In this document: positions 26,001-36,164 of the stretch, in pieces
Position numbering within the stretch: the stretch's first letter is position 1
How the letters are laid out: the number at the start of each line of letters is the position of its first letter
DNA from: Delphinapterus leucas
Lineage: Eukaryota > Chordata > Mammalia > Artiodactyla > Monodontidae
Length of the DNA: 64,000 bases
Assembly (NCBI RefSeq): GCF_002288925.2
Contig: NW_022098043.1
Coordinates: forward strand, 10,675,489 to 10,739,488
Reading direction: 5' to 3'
Notes under the pieces: generated by a model
The model's database searches: none
What the model was told of the DNA's origin: nothing
The model's input: the letters and a program-made list of their open reading frames with translations, nothing else
Translations under genes and position numbers: made by a program

Positions 26001-29000
26001 CCCTGCCGGGAGCAGGTGTGGCCACAACTGGCCCTGGCATGTGGAGAAACACTCACTTTGTGGCCGGTAGACTCTTGCCTTCTCCGACTCTTCCTTGGAG
26101 GTGTGGAGAACAACCCGGCATTTCTTTAAAATGTAGCTGGGTCCCTGAACTCTCAGTATCATCTGGGACAGACTCTTTGTTTCTGAGAAAAAGACAAGGC
26201 AAAGATTCAGGGGCTTCTGGAGGCCAGCACTCCAGGGATGGAGGGAGCAGTAGGGTCGGGGTAGAGGGGCTTGTATCCTGGAGCACCGAGGACACTGTGC
26301 CTCCCGCTCTGGCCTAGGCCTGCATCATTGTCTCTGCTACTTGCTGCACATATGGCTACAGGCAACTTGCCACGGCTGGGGCCCACTCTGAGTGAGGGTG
26401 GCATCTACCCCATCAGTTGTAAGGGGTAGATGGTCCCCACAAACACCTGGAACAGGGCCTGGCATGGTCAGTTCAGCGTGCGTTCCCCTCCAGCCTTGGT
26501 GTGAACCAGGAAATCCCATTCTACTGCTGGGACCTGGAATCTACGTCCAGACCACATGTCAGGACCAGATCCAAGAGGGCTTTGGCTAGGACACTCAGGG
26601 TCCTGCCCCAGGCTACAAGAGGGTTTTTAGGAAGGGTCTCGCCTACCCCTTGTGTGTCTTCATTTAGTCTTCTCAACCACCTGTGATGTCCGTTTTATCA
26701 TCCCCATTTTACAGATGGCAAAACAAGACCAGGGAAGTTAACATACTCAAGTTCATGGCCGGGAAGTAACCTGACATCAGAGCCTGTGTTCTTGCCAAGG
26801 GGCCCCTTTCTGCCCAGTTACACGCTTCAAGCCATTAAGCCATTGAAAAGAGACTTGATGGGCCCAGAGCAGGGACATCAGCCTGGAATCTGGGCTTGCT
26901 GAGGGATGGAGCAGTGAAGCCCCAGGGGGGGCAGAGCCCAGGGAGGAAAGTGGGTGATGGTCCTTGGTCAGCGGCCAGTTCTCACCCTCCGTAGAGAACA
27001 CCTTGCTCTTCCTGTCCACGAGCTGGTGTGCGTCAGCAGGGCTGCAGTTCACAAGAAGGATAGCACCCCAGCCCTTGGGGCCCCAGACCCAGTTTTTCTG
27101 TAAAGAAGACAGGAATGTTGGTTCAGGCAGAAGCCAGGTTAAGTCCTTGGCTTTGCAGATGCTACTCCACCTCAGGGGCAGAGTCAAGCCTTTCTCCAGG
27201 GCGACAGGGGCCTCTAGATCAGAGTTTGCCCACTCAAGTACCTACAGGGACAGGACAGTAACATCAGGTAAGCGGGCTGAGAGGAAGGCGGAGATCTAGA
27301 TGTGGGTTACCAGTTTCCTACCTTTGCTCAGTGTCAGGGGAGGAGGGGTCTGGGGCAAACTGGAGGAGACATGTCCGATCTGAAGGGGGCAGCTGACCCT
27401 CCGGCCTTGTTGGTTACCCGACCAGGCTAAGATGGGAGACTAGTGCCACCAGACATTCTAATATTTTGAAAGAGCTAGAAATTGACATCATCAGTGCTGA
27501 TTTGTATAGTAGCCACTTGACACTATGAAGGCCAAATTGAGTCTGTGGGCCAGATCTGGCTCCTGGGCCCCTGGCCTGCTTCCTATCCCTGGCAGCCTCA
27601 CCTTAGCCTGTTTGTCATTTGTCTCGAAGTGCCCACTGCGGTAGACATCCACGTCCAGGGAGAGCTCTGCAACAGGAGGGAGAGGTCTCAACCATCTAGA
27701 CCAGCTGGATGCAGCCTTGGAGCTGTAGGTAAGTACCCAGGGCTGCCTAAGGCTGGTATCAGGGTCCTCCAGCCTTTGGGGCATGCTGCCGGCTTGGAAG
27801 AAATTCCTCAGAGGCAGTGTCTCGTGAGCAAGCCTGGAGAGGCCCAGGTATTCATGTATCTCCCCCAACCTCCTGGGAGGCCACAAAACAAGTCCACTGT
27901 GGTCATGACACCACTTGTGCCTCTTGGCTTCTTCCCAGGTGATTCCTACTTGGAAGGCCCTCCTCCCCAGCCTCTGGGAAAGCTCTTGGCCCCCTAGGAC
28001 ACAGCCAGGGCTCAATACATGGCGATTCCAAGCCCCTTTAGAGCTTGAGGATCTAGGCTTCTGCCCAAGTATCACCACAGAGGCTCCTTCTGGGTCTTTA
28101 CATCCCACCTTCCACCACTCCCCACCCTGCTGACCACTGCGTGGCTTCACCCTGGTCGTAGTTTTGTTCATAACTCTTGACATTCAGCGTGCTATTTCTC
28201 AACTGGAATGTCAGGGCCAAGGGAACAGACCTCGTTTACTGCTGTCCACTCAGCACCTGGCACGGATGCTCAAGGATGCCCGTCACCAAGCAGGTACTGT
28301 TCTAGGTCCTAGGGATACAGCAGCGCACAGGACAGGCCCTATCTTCTTTGATCTTAGGATGTATGTGTGCGTACTCACGCACACATGTGCCAGTGGCAAG
28401 GGGTGAAGAAATAAGTAAAATACACATTATGTCCAATGGTAAAATGCCACAGGGAACAAGGGGGTGGAGGGGGTGTCTCAGTTTTGGATCAGAAAAGTCT
28501 TCTAAGTGTGAACAGAGACCTGCAGGAGGCAAGAGAGTGACCCATATTAGTATCTGGGGTAAAAGCAATTAGAATAGGAAGTGCATGGTGGGAAGTTCAA
28601 GGGTCAGAGACGCCAGTGTGCCTAGAACAAGATGAACAAAAGAGAAAGAGGCCGTGGGTTAGAGGTAGCGTAGGGGCCAGCTGAGGTAGGTTGTGTAGGT
28701 AACGGTGATGCCAGCTTTAATCTGAGGGTGGGCAAGCGGTAGGAGGCTTTGATTGGGAGAGACGTTATCTGATAGCCTTTTAGAGAGGTGCCTCTCTGGA
28801 GGCCAAATTGAGACTGGACCTGTAGAGGATCAAGGATGGAGGAGGGAACCGCACTAGGGACCTGTCGGTGACCCAGGCAGAGATGACCATGCCTCGGACC
28901 AGGCTGAGAGCTTTGGTAGTGGCTGGTGGCTGGATTCGAGCTAGACTTAAGGCAACACCGACAAGATTCATGATCAACACGGGCTAAGAGAAAAGTAAGG

Positions 29001-32000
29001 GTGACACCAAGGGCTTGGGCCTGACCAGCTGGAAGGATGGAGCTTCTAGCACGATGTGGGAGACTACTAGGAAAGAGGCACTTGGGGGTAGAGGGAATCA
29101 GTTCAATTTGGGGTGTATTAAGTTTGGTTCAGACTCCACGCTTCCCATGCAGGGGCGCCGGTTTGATCCCTGGTCAGGGAACTAAGATCCCACATGCCAG
29201 CGGGGTAGGGCCAAAACAATAGATAAATAAAATTAAAAGGAGAAATGTTGATCTGAAAATTGCATATCGCTTTCTCTGAAACACTCTCCTAGGGTAATTT
29301 GATCTGGTTTAACATATAGGAAAACTGCCTATCCCTCTACGTATTCAACAAATGTTACCTGTTATTATAAAAAAAAAAAGGTTTGAGACATTGGTCAGAC
29401 ACTCAGGAAGCTAGGGTGGTGAGTAGACCCCCAAGTTTATGGGCGATGCTGGGCTAGAGAGTTTTGCGAGTCACCTGTGGGCTGTGTGTAGAGCCACGTG
29501 ACCGGCTGCCTGAGCCCTGCAGCGCTGCGCTGACAGGCGGGGTCGGAGGGCGTGGCCAAAGGATCCAGCGCAGGGATCTGAGAAGGAAAGGCCAGCTGCA
29601 GAGGGACAAAGCTGAGTGCGGGGTCCCTAAGTGGCTCAAGAAAGGACCACCAGTGTTGTAAACACCGAGGACAGGTCGAGGAAGAGGACGAGAATAGACC
29701 ACCGAACTGAGTGCGGTAGAAGGTGTTCAGGGGCTCGATGAGGACAGCATTGGTGGTAGGGGTCTGGTCTGAGCAGGTTCAAGGGCAAGTGAGGAAAAAC
29801 TGAGGATGCAGAGAGGTGGGGGAGTGGAGTTTGAAGACTACATAGAATCAGGCCTAAGAACAGACACTCTAGCTGGTTCCTTAAGAGAATAGGCATAATA
29901 ACTTGTTCCTATTAAGGGAATAGATATAGTTTGTTCTGGAACAATCTAAAGAGGAGGGCAGGAGGGGTAGTGGCTTCCTACATCAGTGAGAACGGCTGAA
30001 GGAATGTTATTGAATGAGAGGGGAAAGAGTCTGGTATGGTTAAGATTAACTTGGGACCGGACACGTCATCCATTGCAACAGAGGAAGCGGAATGTAGGAC
30101 CCTGACACAGGCAGCTGGATGACGTGAACACATGGGGTCCCGATGGCCTCTGTTCTGGTCAGAGAATGAGGTCAGCAGTGAGCTTTGAGGGACCATGGGA
30201 ACGGGTACTGTGTGAATCCATCTGTGACCCACGGGAGGCATCTCGTTACAGGCAGAGCCCCCTTCAGCCCCTCTCGCCTCTGCAAAGCCCACCCCTCCTC
30301 TCCAGGGCTGGGAGCACACTCACCAATGCTCGTGAGGTAGAGCACAGCTGTGGCCATGGGGACATCCTCATTGTGCTGGTAGTAGGAGACCGAAACCTGT
30401 GGAGACAGCACCCAGCACCCATGGGAGCATTAGAGGGCAGGGGGGCCAGAGCAGGACCCTGAGCCATGTACCCGTGTCTGGCCGTTTGACCTTGGTCTTG
30501 AGTTACAGTTTCTGAGCTTCCGGTGCCTTGCTGTGAGCCAGTACAGAGTCACCGTACTGTAATAACCCCCGTGTATAACATGCTGTGACCCTCCAGGCCC
30601 TTCCACACCGAGGCCTCACAACAACCCATCCAGGGGTTGTGGGATCTCTCCCCAAGAGAGATCGAGGGACTAAATCATTCAGCCAGAAAAAGGGGTGGCA
30701 TAGAATTTACAATCTTGGCTGTCCAGCTCTAGAGGTCAAGCTTTAAGTCACACTATACATCCTCCCCACTCTTCCTGTCCCTCCTGGGACCCCACCTGTT
30801 GCCCCATGAGATGGGTCATGAGGATGTGGGGCCTCCAATGGGTTAAGCTGCCCAAAAGGAAGCAGGACACTGGGGCGGGATAGTCTTTCCTGTGCCCCAC
30901 ACCAAACTCTGCTTCCAGAGGAGTCTTTAGACAAAGCCCTGCCTTTCAGCCACTGGCCTTGACCACAGGCCTTCACCACGAACCACGGAACTAGCCATTA
31001 GCTGGGGCCAGGAGTAAGCATCTCACTGTTGATGGTGCTGGAGGCTGAGCCCTGGGCAGAGAACACGTCTCAGCTCCTCTAGGCTCAGCTGGGCCACATC
31101 ACAGCCTCCACCCTTATCTGTGAGATGCTCAGTCTTACCTAAGTGTACCACCTGCCTGTTAGGGAGTTGCCTGCCCTGCGCACAGAGTGTAGGGAGGGGT
31201 GTGTACTGCCCTCAGTCAGCCCCACTTAGTCCTCTGCTAACTACCCTCCAGAAAGTTCTGCCAACACGAGTCCCCTGGTCCTGAAAGTGCTTCCTCAGCT
31301 GTTCTCACCCCTCAGCTTCACATTGGAGTCACCTGGGAGCTGTGAAGCCCCAGAGGTTGATTTGATGGGCAGGGGGTGTGGCCTGGGCATCAAGTGGTTC
31401 TAATCACTCAGAACCACCACTAACCATTCAGACTCTGATGAGCCTGTTTTACGAGGTGGAAGGGCACCTCTCCCTCACAGGGGCTCCGTTGGGGTGACAG
31501 CCTGCCCAGGGGAAAGGGCACGGACTTGGGCTTAGACCCTGGACCTGTCCCACGGTAGTTATGCTATTTAGGTTTACAGGGGTCTCTCTAGCTCTGTTTC
31601 CTTGTTATGTAAAAGGAGGTAATGCCAGCCTCTGGAAATTCAACTCATGATACCTAGTGCTCAGCGTTGAACTCAGCGTAACTCTTGAGGTTCATTAAGA
31701 GGCTCCACATCTGGGAGATCAGTCTTAGCCAAAAAGCCCATTTGAGTTCTGCTGCTGAAACCTTTTAAGCCAGACTTCAAAAGCAGCTAATTTGGAAGCT
31801 GGTGTCCTGGTCAGAAGCACATATGGAGGAGACAGACATGCTTGAGCTTGAATCCCTGTTCAGCTGATTACTGGCTTGGGCAGAGCACTTCCCTCACTCA
31901 GTGCCTCAGTTTCTTCGTCTGTAAAATGGGGTCACGGAGTGCCCACCTCACAGGTTTGCTGCAAGCACTGAGTAAGGTCAGATGGGCAAAACATTTGGCA

Positions 32001-33106
32001 CTGAATTTCTCATAGACTCAGAGCTCAGGAAACGTCAGCTGTTAGAAGGGAGAACCCAGGGGTCGTGTTAGCTCCATCTCCTCAGGGAGTCCCCCTCATC
32101 TTCCCCCCAAGACCTACCTTGCCCTTGTCGTTGGCAGAGCTGGGGGACGTCATCCCCACCAGCACGTTCGTGGGATGTGACAGGGGCCACCAGTTCATGG
32201 CAGCCTCCTCCCCGATCTTTACTGGGTCTGTGCCGTAGATTTGGACCACGACTCCCGGAGAGCTATCGACGGTGAAGGACTCGCACTGCTGCGGGGCACA
32301 CCTAGGTAGCCCGGCAAGGAGACAGAAGTTGGGGCACAAGAGCCTCACCTTCTCGGCCTAGAGTGCAGCTGGTGTGGAGGGGAGCGCCCCCCCAGCCTCT
32401 CAGGTGCTGAGACACCCTAACTTATGGGCAGTTTTGGGGTCCTAACACAACTTCAGCCTTACTCTTACCATGCCCTGCTCCAAGGACCCCCATGTCCCCG
32501 CTCCGACAAGCTCCAGCCCAGACCCCATCCTCCCACCAACACTCTAGAAGTTACCAAGCTATTGATACATCTTATTTATAAACTCCTGACTTCCAAGGTG
32601 GGGAGAGCCACTTGTCTCAGCCACGAGGGATCCCTACAGGGGAAAAACATTGGGAGGTCTGTGCCGTGACCTGGGGGAGACATGGCCTCGTAAGTCACCT
32701 CCCCACTGAAGCTCCAGCTCACGGGAGCCTCCCTCACTCAATCTTCACGGCTGCCCTGGGAGCCAACCTCACCCCCATTTCACACGTAAGGGGACCAAGA
32801 AGGGGCAAGGCTCTTGCTTCTAAGGCCCCACAGCCCATGAGGGGCAGAAGGAGGACTGGGGGGCCCTTAAAGACCCAAACTGGGCTCCCTGAGATGAGGC
32901 AGAACAGCAGGGTAATATACAGAGAATGGAGGTAACCCCCAACTCCCGCATAATCCAAGGGCAGCCTCAGGAGGGCAATGAGGCACCAGCCCGGCCCCGC
33001 CCCCAGCTTCTCACCCATTGACATCCAAGTAGATTTCCATGCCCTGCACACAAATCGCATGGGCAGGGCTGTCCAAGGACAGATGGACAGTGCTCTGGAA
33101 GGACAT
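10814..33106 (-). CDS. PADI6: PADI6, complete 16-exon coding sequence
   Basis: PADI6 is an oocyte and early-embryo protein of cytoplasmic lattices and the subcortical maternal complex. It belongs to the peptidylarginine deiminase family, but the human protein is reported to lack measurable deiminase activity and calcium binding. The 16 coding exons sum to 2058 bases: 685 codons plus TAG. Every junction phase matches and no internal stop was found. N-terminal and middle domains span roughly residues 1-290 and the PAD catalytic fold 300-685. Residues visible are Asp350 ([14 protein letters not shown]), His471 and Cys668 (CSCANIRR). The expected Asp473 is Tyr (GHAYEF). Calcium-site residue Glu353 of PADI4 is Ala here. 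The C-terminus is FKWWRMVP. The start chosen is the ATG giving MSFQS; the upstream in-frame codon used as Met in human reads GCG. It sits between RCC2 and PADI4, as in human. Confidence 0.95.
11048..13493. other. PADI6: PADI6 introns 15 and 14
   Basis: 11048-12218 contains an L2 3' end (about 11370-11560) and otherwise unique sequence. 12381-13493 contains a diverged MIR (about 13245-13430) near its end. Confidence 0.55.
12219..12380 (-). CDS. PADI6: PADI6 exon 15 (residues 555-608)
   Basis: The acceptor is gccccgcag and the donor gtgagg. It encodes [20 protein letters not shown] then [18 protein letters not shown] and ends YFPDL. It keeps the ILKREL segment that PADI4 exon 15 has lost. Confidence 0.93.
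13494..13564 (-). CDS. PADI6: PADI6 exon 14 (residues 531-554)
   Basis: The acceptor is tcctacag and the donor gtaggg. It encodes [20 protein letters not shown] then AYVE. Length 71, the same as PADI4 exon 14. Confidence 0.92.
14661..14784 (-). CDS. PADI6: PADI6 exon 13 (residues 490-531)
   Basis: The acceptor is attcccag and the donor gtaagg. It encodes [20 protein letters not shown] then [20 protein letters not shown] and N, ending on the first base of a Gly codon. Confidence 0.93.
14879..15035 (-). CDS. PADI6: PADI6 exon 12 with His471 and altered Asp473
   Basis: The acceptor is cctttag and the donor gtctgt. It encodes the substrate-side stretch [20 protein letters not shown] then EFMCFIPA. 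The catalytic His is kept, but the residue two further on, Asp in active PADs, is encoded by tat (Tyr). The donor choice gives KVEDKK at the end and keeps phase. Confidence 0.9.
15183..15347 (+). mobile_element. L1 3' UTR tail fragment
   Basis: It carries the L1 tail phrases gagcacagggaactatattc, tgtacagcagaaattaacac and aagtcaactatacttcc, in + orientation, in a PADI6 intron. Confidence 0.85.
15737..15891 (-). CDS. PADI6: PADI6 exon 11 (residues 386-437)
   Basis: The acceptor is ccttccag and the donor gtgagg. It encodes [20 protein letters not shown] then [20 protein letters not shown] and [11 protein letters not shown]. The matching exon of PADI4 cannot be found in this window. Confidence 0.93.
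16094..16201 (-). CDS. PADI6: PADI6 exon 10 with catalytic Asp350
   Basis: The acceptor is cctccag and the donor gtgggg. It begins [20 protein letters not shown] and ends FPMKYSL. Asp350 of the PAD active site is present. Position 353, a Glu that binds calcium in PADI4, is Ala, and the PADI4 Asn373 position is also not Asn. Confidence 0.93.
16694..16911 (+). mobile_element. Long CHR SINE with target site duplication
   Basis: Head gggcttccctggtggcgcag, tRNA-like B-box ggttcgtgccc, middle gccatggccgctgagcctgc, tail of cgcaaaaacaaac type. It is flanked by the perfect 13-base direct repeat aaacctaagtcag (16681-16693 and 16912-16924), so the insertion is young. Confidence 0.93.
16978..17092 (-). 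mobile_element. Short tRNA-derived SINE
   Basis: Reverse copy with ttagttccccaatcagggat, cgaacccggggcc and the head ttaaccactgcactgccagg. It lies next to the 16694 SINE. Confidence 0.83.
17871..17982 (-). CDS. PADI6: PADI6 exon 9 (residues 312-349)
   Basis: The acceptor is cgtggcag and the donor gtaatc. It encodes [20 protein letters not shown] then [17 protein letters not shown], leading into the catalytic Asp exon. Confidence 0.93.
18221..18873 (+). mobile_element. L1 3' end (ORF2 C-terminus plus 3' UTR)
   Basis: It starts in ORF2 (catatgacccat) and encodes [20 protein letters not shown], then the tail with agctatactccaataaaaa. It lies in the large PADI6 intron between exons 8 and 9 and is 5' truncated. 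Confidence 0.9.
19800..21050 (+). mobile_element. L2 (LINE-2) remnant
   Basis: Fragments recall L2 coding DNA: ttggcaacttcaacaggtcc, ctctcctggttttcatctg, ctcaggctcctttgctaggt and agctccagacacttag. It is ancient and broken by many stops; the edges are approximate. Confidence 0.55.
21946..22049 (-). CDS. PADI6: PADI6 exon 8 (residues 278-312)
   Basis: The acceptor is acatcgcag and the donor gtaaga. It encodes [20 protein letters not shown] then [14 protein letters not shown] plus ag of an Arg codon. Its 104-base length equals that of the PADI4 paralogue exon. Confidence 0.93.
22291..22469 (-). CDS. PADI6: PADI6 exon 7 (residues 218-277)
   Basis: The acceptor is cttcctag and the donor gtacat. 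It encodes [20 protein letters not shown], then [20 protein letters not shown] and ends LVEESQDL. Confidence 0.93.
22470..26056. other. PADI6: PADI6 intron 6
   Basis: 3.6 kb with a short SINE at 24545-24657 embedded in probable L2 sequence (about 23650-24950, including aaggtcactaatgaccagc). 24960-26056 shows nothing I can name. Confidence 0.5.
24545..24657 (-). mobile_element. Short tRNA-derived SINE
   Basis: Reverse copy: T-run, ttggctgcactgcacaactt, gtgggatcttagttccctca, and the head ccagggaactccc. Confidence 0.82.
26057..26182 (-). CDS. PADI6: PADI6 exon 6 (residues 176-218)
   Basis: The acceptor is tttctcag and the donor gtgagt. It encodes [20 protein letters not shown] then [20 protein letters not shown]. 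It is the counterpart of the exon that is broken in PADI4. Confidence 0.93.
26986..27097 (-). CDS. PADI6: PADI6 exon 5 (residues 139-176)
   Basis: The acceptor is ctttacag and the donor gtgaga. It encodes [20 protein letters not shown] followed by [17 protein letters not shown]. The [14 protein letters not shown] motif is a PAD family hallmark. Confidence 0.93.
27602..27666 (-). CDS. PADI6: PADI6 exon 4 (residues 117-138)
   Basis: The acceptor is cctgttgcag and the donor gtgagg. It encodes [20 protein letters not shown] then AK. The longer open frame around it is intron read-through. Confidence 0.92.
28560..29830 (-). mobile_element. L2 (LINE-2) remnant, reverse
   Basis: The phrases ccagctggaaggatggagct, acaccgacaagattcatgat and gtaaacaccgaggacaggtc are reverse complements of L2 coding DNA. 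It is ancient; the ends are approximate, and a SINE interrupts it. Confidence 0.55.
29140..29233 (+). mobile_element. Partial short SINE
   Basis: It carries gcaggggcgccggtttgatc, cctggtcagggaactaagat and cccacatgccag, then an A-rich tail. The head is degraded. Confidence 0.75.
30324..30396 (-). CDS. PADI6: PADI6 exon 3 (residues 93-117)
   Basis: The acceptor is ctccacag and the donor gtgagt. It encodes [20 protein letters not shown] and LTSI, ending on the first base of the next codon. Confidence 0.92.
31300..31435. mobile_element. MER5-like DNA transposon remnant
   Basis: Contains cacattggagtcacctggga and a downstream gcctgggcatcaagtggttc, the pattern of short hAT-Charlie (MER5) copies. 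Similar remnants occur at about 14055-14165 and 51480-51640. Confidence 0.6.
31830..32015 (+). mobile_element. MIR SINE
   Basis: The core pattern is present: gcttgaatccctgttcagct, cactcagtgcctcagtttct, tcgtctgtaaaatgggg. Ancient mammalian-wide SINE. Confidence 0.75.
32118..32301 (-). CDS. PADI6: PADI6 exon 2 (residues 31-92)
   Basis: The acceptor is ctacctag and the donor gtaggt. It encodes [20 protein letters not shown], then NWWPLSHPT and [12 protein letters not shown], part of the N-terminal cupredoxin-like domain. Open in phase with both neighbours. Confidence 0.92.
33015..33106 (-). CDS. PADI6: PADI6 exon 1 (coding part, residues 1-31)
   Basis: ATG at 33106-33104, then [20 protein letters not shown] and a donor gtgaga after gg of a split Gly codon. 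The codons just upstream read A-V-S-L-E-G-R-A, so the extra N-terminal Met I recall in human (MVSVEGRA) is absent. Other PADs also start near this Met. Confidence 0.88.
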
Positions 33107-33671
33107 GGCACGGCCCTCCAAGCTGACCGCCCCCAGACCTGCTCAGCAGCCCTCACACACCGGCCTCGAATAACCCTGGGGCTCCCCCATCGCCCTGCCC
33201 TCTTATGGGCTCAGGGCCTCTCCAGCCCGCCCCCTTGTTAAGCAGCTACCCAAGTGTAACTGGTTTTCTCCACGCAGGTTTGCTGGGAAGGGAGGTGCCG
33301 AGGAGCAGCTGGGGTCAGAGCCCGTGCATCACGAATTTATGAAGCACCTAGTGCCTGCAGACCCTCGGAGGCTGAGGCTGGCTGCCTACGTCTCCAGCCT
33401 CCAGCTGGGAGCAAGAGGGGCTCTGGGAAGCTGGTGCCTGGAACTGGTCAACCTGGCGATGGCGCTGGAGGCTTAACTCAGCTGGAAGCTCTTAGGCGCA
33501 AATATCTGTAGGGGGTGCATGGGGCAGTGGTCAGGAGGGGGGCACGTGGCAGCACCTCTCTAGGCTCTGGAGCCTGGATTCTAAGGTGTGTGTTTCTTGG
33601 AAATTGATGAGTGCTGGACCAGTGGTCCTCAGCACTCTGGTGGTTGCAAAAATGATCCAGGGATGGGGGCT

Positions 33672-33881
33672 TCTTTTTTTTTTTTTTTTTTTCGGTACGC
33701 GGGCCTCTCACTGTTGTGGCCTCTCCCGCTGCGAGCACAGGCTCCGGACGCGCAGGCTCAGCGGCCATGGCTCATGGGCCCAGCAGCTCCGCGACGTGGG
33801 ATCTTCCCGGACCGGGGCACAAACCCGTGTCCCCTGCATCGGCAGGTGGACTATCAACCACTGCGCCACCAGGGAAGCCCT
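33672..33881 (-). mobile_element. Long CHR SINE, reverse
   Basis: T-run, ggtacgcgggcctctcactg, ccggacgcgcaggctcagcg, and head ccaccagggaagccc. The flanks ggggcttctt / ggggacttctt look like a target site duplication with one mismatch. Confidence 0.92.
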
Positions 33882-35879
33882 GGGGACTTCTTAAAGTTGC
33901 ACATTCCTGGGGTGTGGTCCAGGAAGCTGCCCCCCCTCCCCAGGTGATTAGGGGGATCCTTGACCATAGCTGTGTCACCAGCTCCCAGCAGGGGCCGGGC
34001 AGGTATTGGTGGAATGAATGGATGAAAGAGCCCCGCTGAGCGCGTCACCAGCTGCTCCCCATCTCTGCTTTCACTGAGCAAAGAAACGAGAACACCTGTT
34101 CCAGCCCACGAGGCTTACCAGCTAGCTTTAAAACTGTTCATTTTATGTTTTAAGTGTGGGTTATAGTTATTCGTGAATAGCTATGACATTCATGGGTCCA
34201 AGTTCAAAAGGGGCTTAGCAACAGTTTCCCTCCTCCTGTCTCTCACCCACTCAGTTCCCTTACGTGCAGGCAGCCAGAGGCATCAGGTTCTTCTAAGTCT
34301 TTCCAAATAAATGTTATGCGTCACCAGGCTGACATGAACATATCTCCTCCCCTTTCCTGCATTTATATAAATGGTGATATACATGCTGCATAGTATCCTG
34401 TGCCTCGCTTTGTTCCCTTCATTGTATTTATAACTCAGAGAGAAGTTCTTCATATCAGTAGGTAAAAAGCAACCTGAGCCTTTTTTATGGCTGTGTAGTA
34501 TTCTGAGGGAGGCTGCACAATCATATATAAGCGTTTGTGTTCAGTCTTTTGCCCTGGCACACGATGCTGTGATGAGTAACCTGTGTGTAACTGCCTGGGG
34601 GACATAAGTTGGGTACCGTGTGAAGGCTGCCGGTGAGTCAGGCTTGGTGACTTCGAGATTAAAAAGAAAACTAGCCCTCCTTGGAGGCTTTAAGCATGCA
34701 GCATAACTGCAGGAGTGGCTTTTTTGGGGGGCTCTTGGAGGCAGGGGGTGGCCAGGAAGACCCTAACTGCCCTCTGGTAGGAGGAACCCATCATGTGTAT
34801 GCTCTCACCCCAAATGGCTCACCCGCACCCATCCACCCATCTGCTCCCACACAAGCCAGCCAGAGCCTGGCTGGAGGAAAGGGATGGTCTGACTTGGGAG
34901 GGGTCGAGAGGGCTGGGCTCAGGGTTCTGGAGCAGAAGAGCATGGGAGTTCTGTCCCTCCCACCTTTGGGCAGCTCTGCTTTGTGCGGGGCTCTGAGTAT
35001 AGTGGGGAGGGGCACCCTCGGCCTGGTGCATGGAGAACCCTCAGGGCATGAGAGGGGCTTGGAGGGATCTAGAGCAGGTCCTGCACCCCCTCTAGGGGGA
35101 TTCATGTTCACCACTGACTCTCCAGCATCCACAAGAGTCGTGGACATAGTAGGTACTCAATAAGTTTTTGTGGTCCAAATGACTAAATGACCCCCAGTCC
35201 CCGCAAAAGATAACCCAGTGGGATTCCCCACGTCTCTCCGATGAAGCGAGGGGTTTGTAACCATAAGGCAGCTTTTACATGGATTCCCATGTTTCCTCAC
35301 ATGCTGATTCAGTGTAGGAAGTCCTCCCTCAGCTCCTCAGTGACGTTTCCTGAGATAATCAACTCCCATGGTCACTTTGGGTCACTGGTGGACATTATGG
35401 TATGCCACCTGACCCCCTCTTCAGGGCAGAGGCATTAATTCCCCAGCTGCTATAAGTGTTGGCTTCCGGCTGCTCACAGCAAGTCCCTTTCCTGGAATCG
35501 TCTACTGCCAATTTCCAAGGTTACAGTCCCTCCTTGGGGGCAGCTACATCCAATGTGGGGAGACAAAGGGCAGGCTGCTTGTCTTAATTCAGGACAACTC
35601 CGAGGGCCCAGCCCCAGAGCATGCCAGGGGATTTCCCAAAACCTTTGTGGTCACTACATCCCAGTTCATCGTCTCCCACTGCCCCCCAGACTCCCTCCCA
35701 CCTATGGTTCCTAAGAGCACCCTCCCACCATTCCCCCCACCCCGCCCCCGGCCCAGAAACCTCCTGTGGGCAGAATCTGTTTCCGGGAAACAGACATAAA
35801 ACAGTCACCAATCTCAATTCAGAGGTTTGAAAGTTGAATCCCACACAAAAGAAAACCCCTTAATTTGCTTTTATGAAAT

Positions 35880-36046
35880 TAAATCTATCCCCCCACAAAA
35901 GGTGATAATTATGTGATGGGATAGAGGTATCAGCTAACACTACAGTGGTCATCGTATTGCAATATATAAATGTATCAAATCAACACGTTTGTACACCTTA
36001 AACTTACACAACGTATATGTCAATTATATCTCAATTTTTAAAAAGT
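35880..36046 (+). mobile_element. Old L1 3' tail
   Basis: The sequence ataattatgtgatgggatag, followed by caacacgtttgtacacctta and tatgtcaattatatctcaat, is an L1M-type 3' end. Confidence 0.7.
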
Positions 36047-36164
36047 TAAGTCTTTCCCATTAGGATTTAATGCAGCTGCAAAACTTAGAACTCTGGAAAG
36101 GGGATGCTTGGCTTCTTTCTTCCCCTTCTATCTGTCCAGCTGGCAAGTGGTGGTTCCTAAACTG

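Larger units (their letters stand above)
27667..30323. other. PADI6: PADI6 intron 3
   Basis: 2.7 kb mostly made of an L2 in reverse orientation (about 28560-29830) with a SINE fragment inside it at about 29140-29233. No exon is seen. Confidence 0.55.
30397..32117. other. PADI6: PADI6 intron 2
   Basis: 1.7 kb with a MER5-like fragment (31300-31435) and a MIR (31830-32015); otherwise unique. Confidence 0.6.

Noticed and set aside
27491..28183. 230-codon open frame on the - strand
   Set aside because: Only the 65-base PADI6 exon 4 in it is real; the rest is intron read-through.
33150..33240. Possible PADI6 TATA-like promoter
   Set aside because: Only a weak cataagag motif; no way to place the transcription start without RNA data, so not listed as a promoter.
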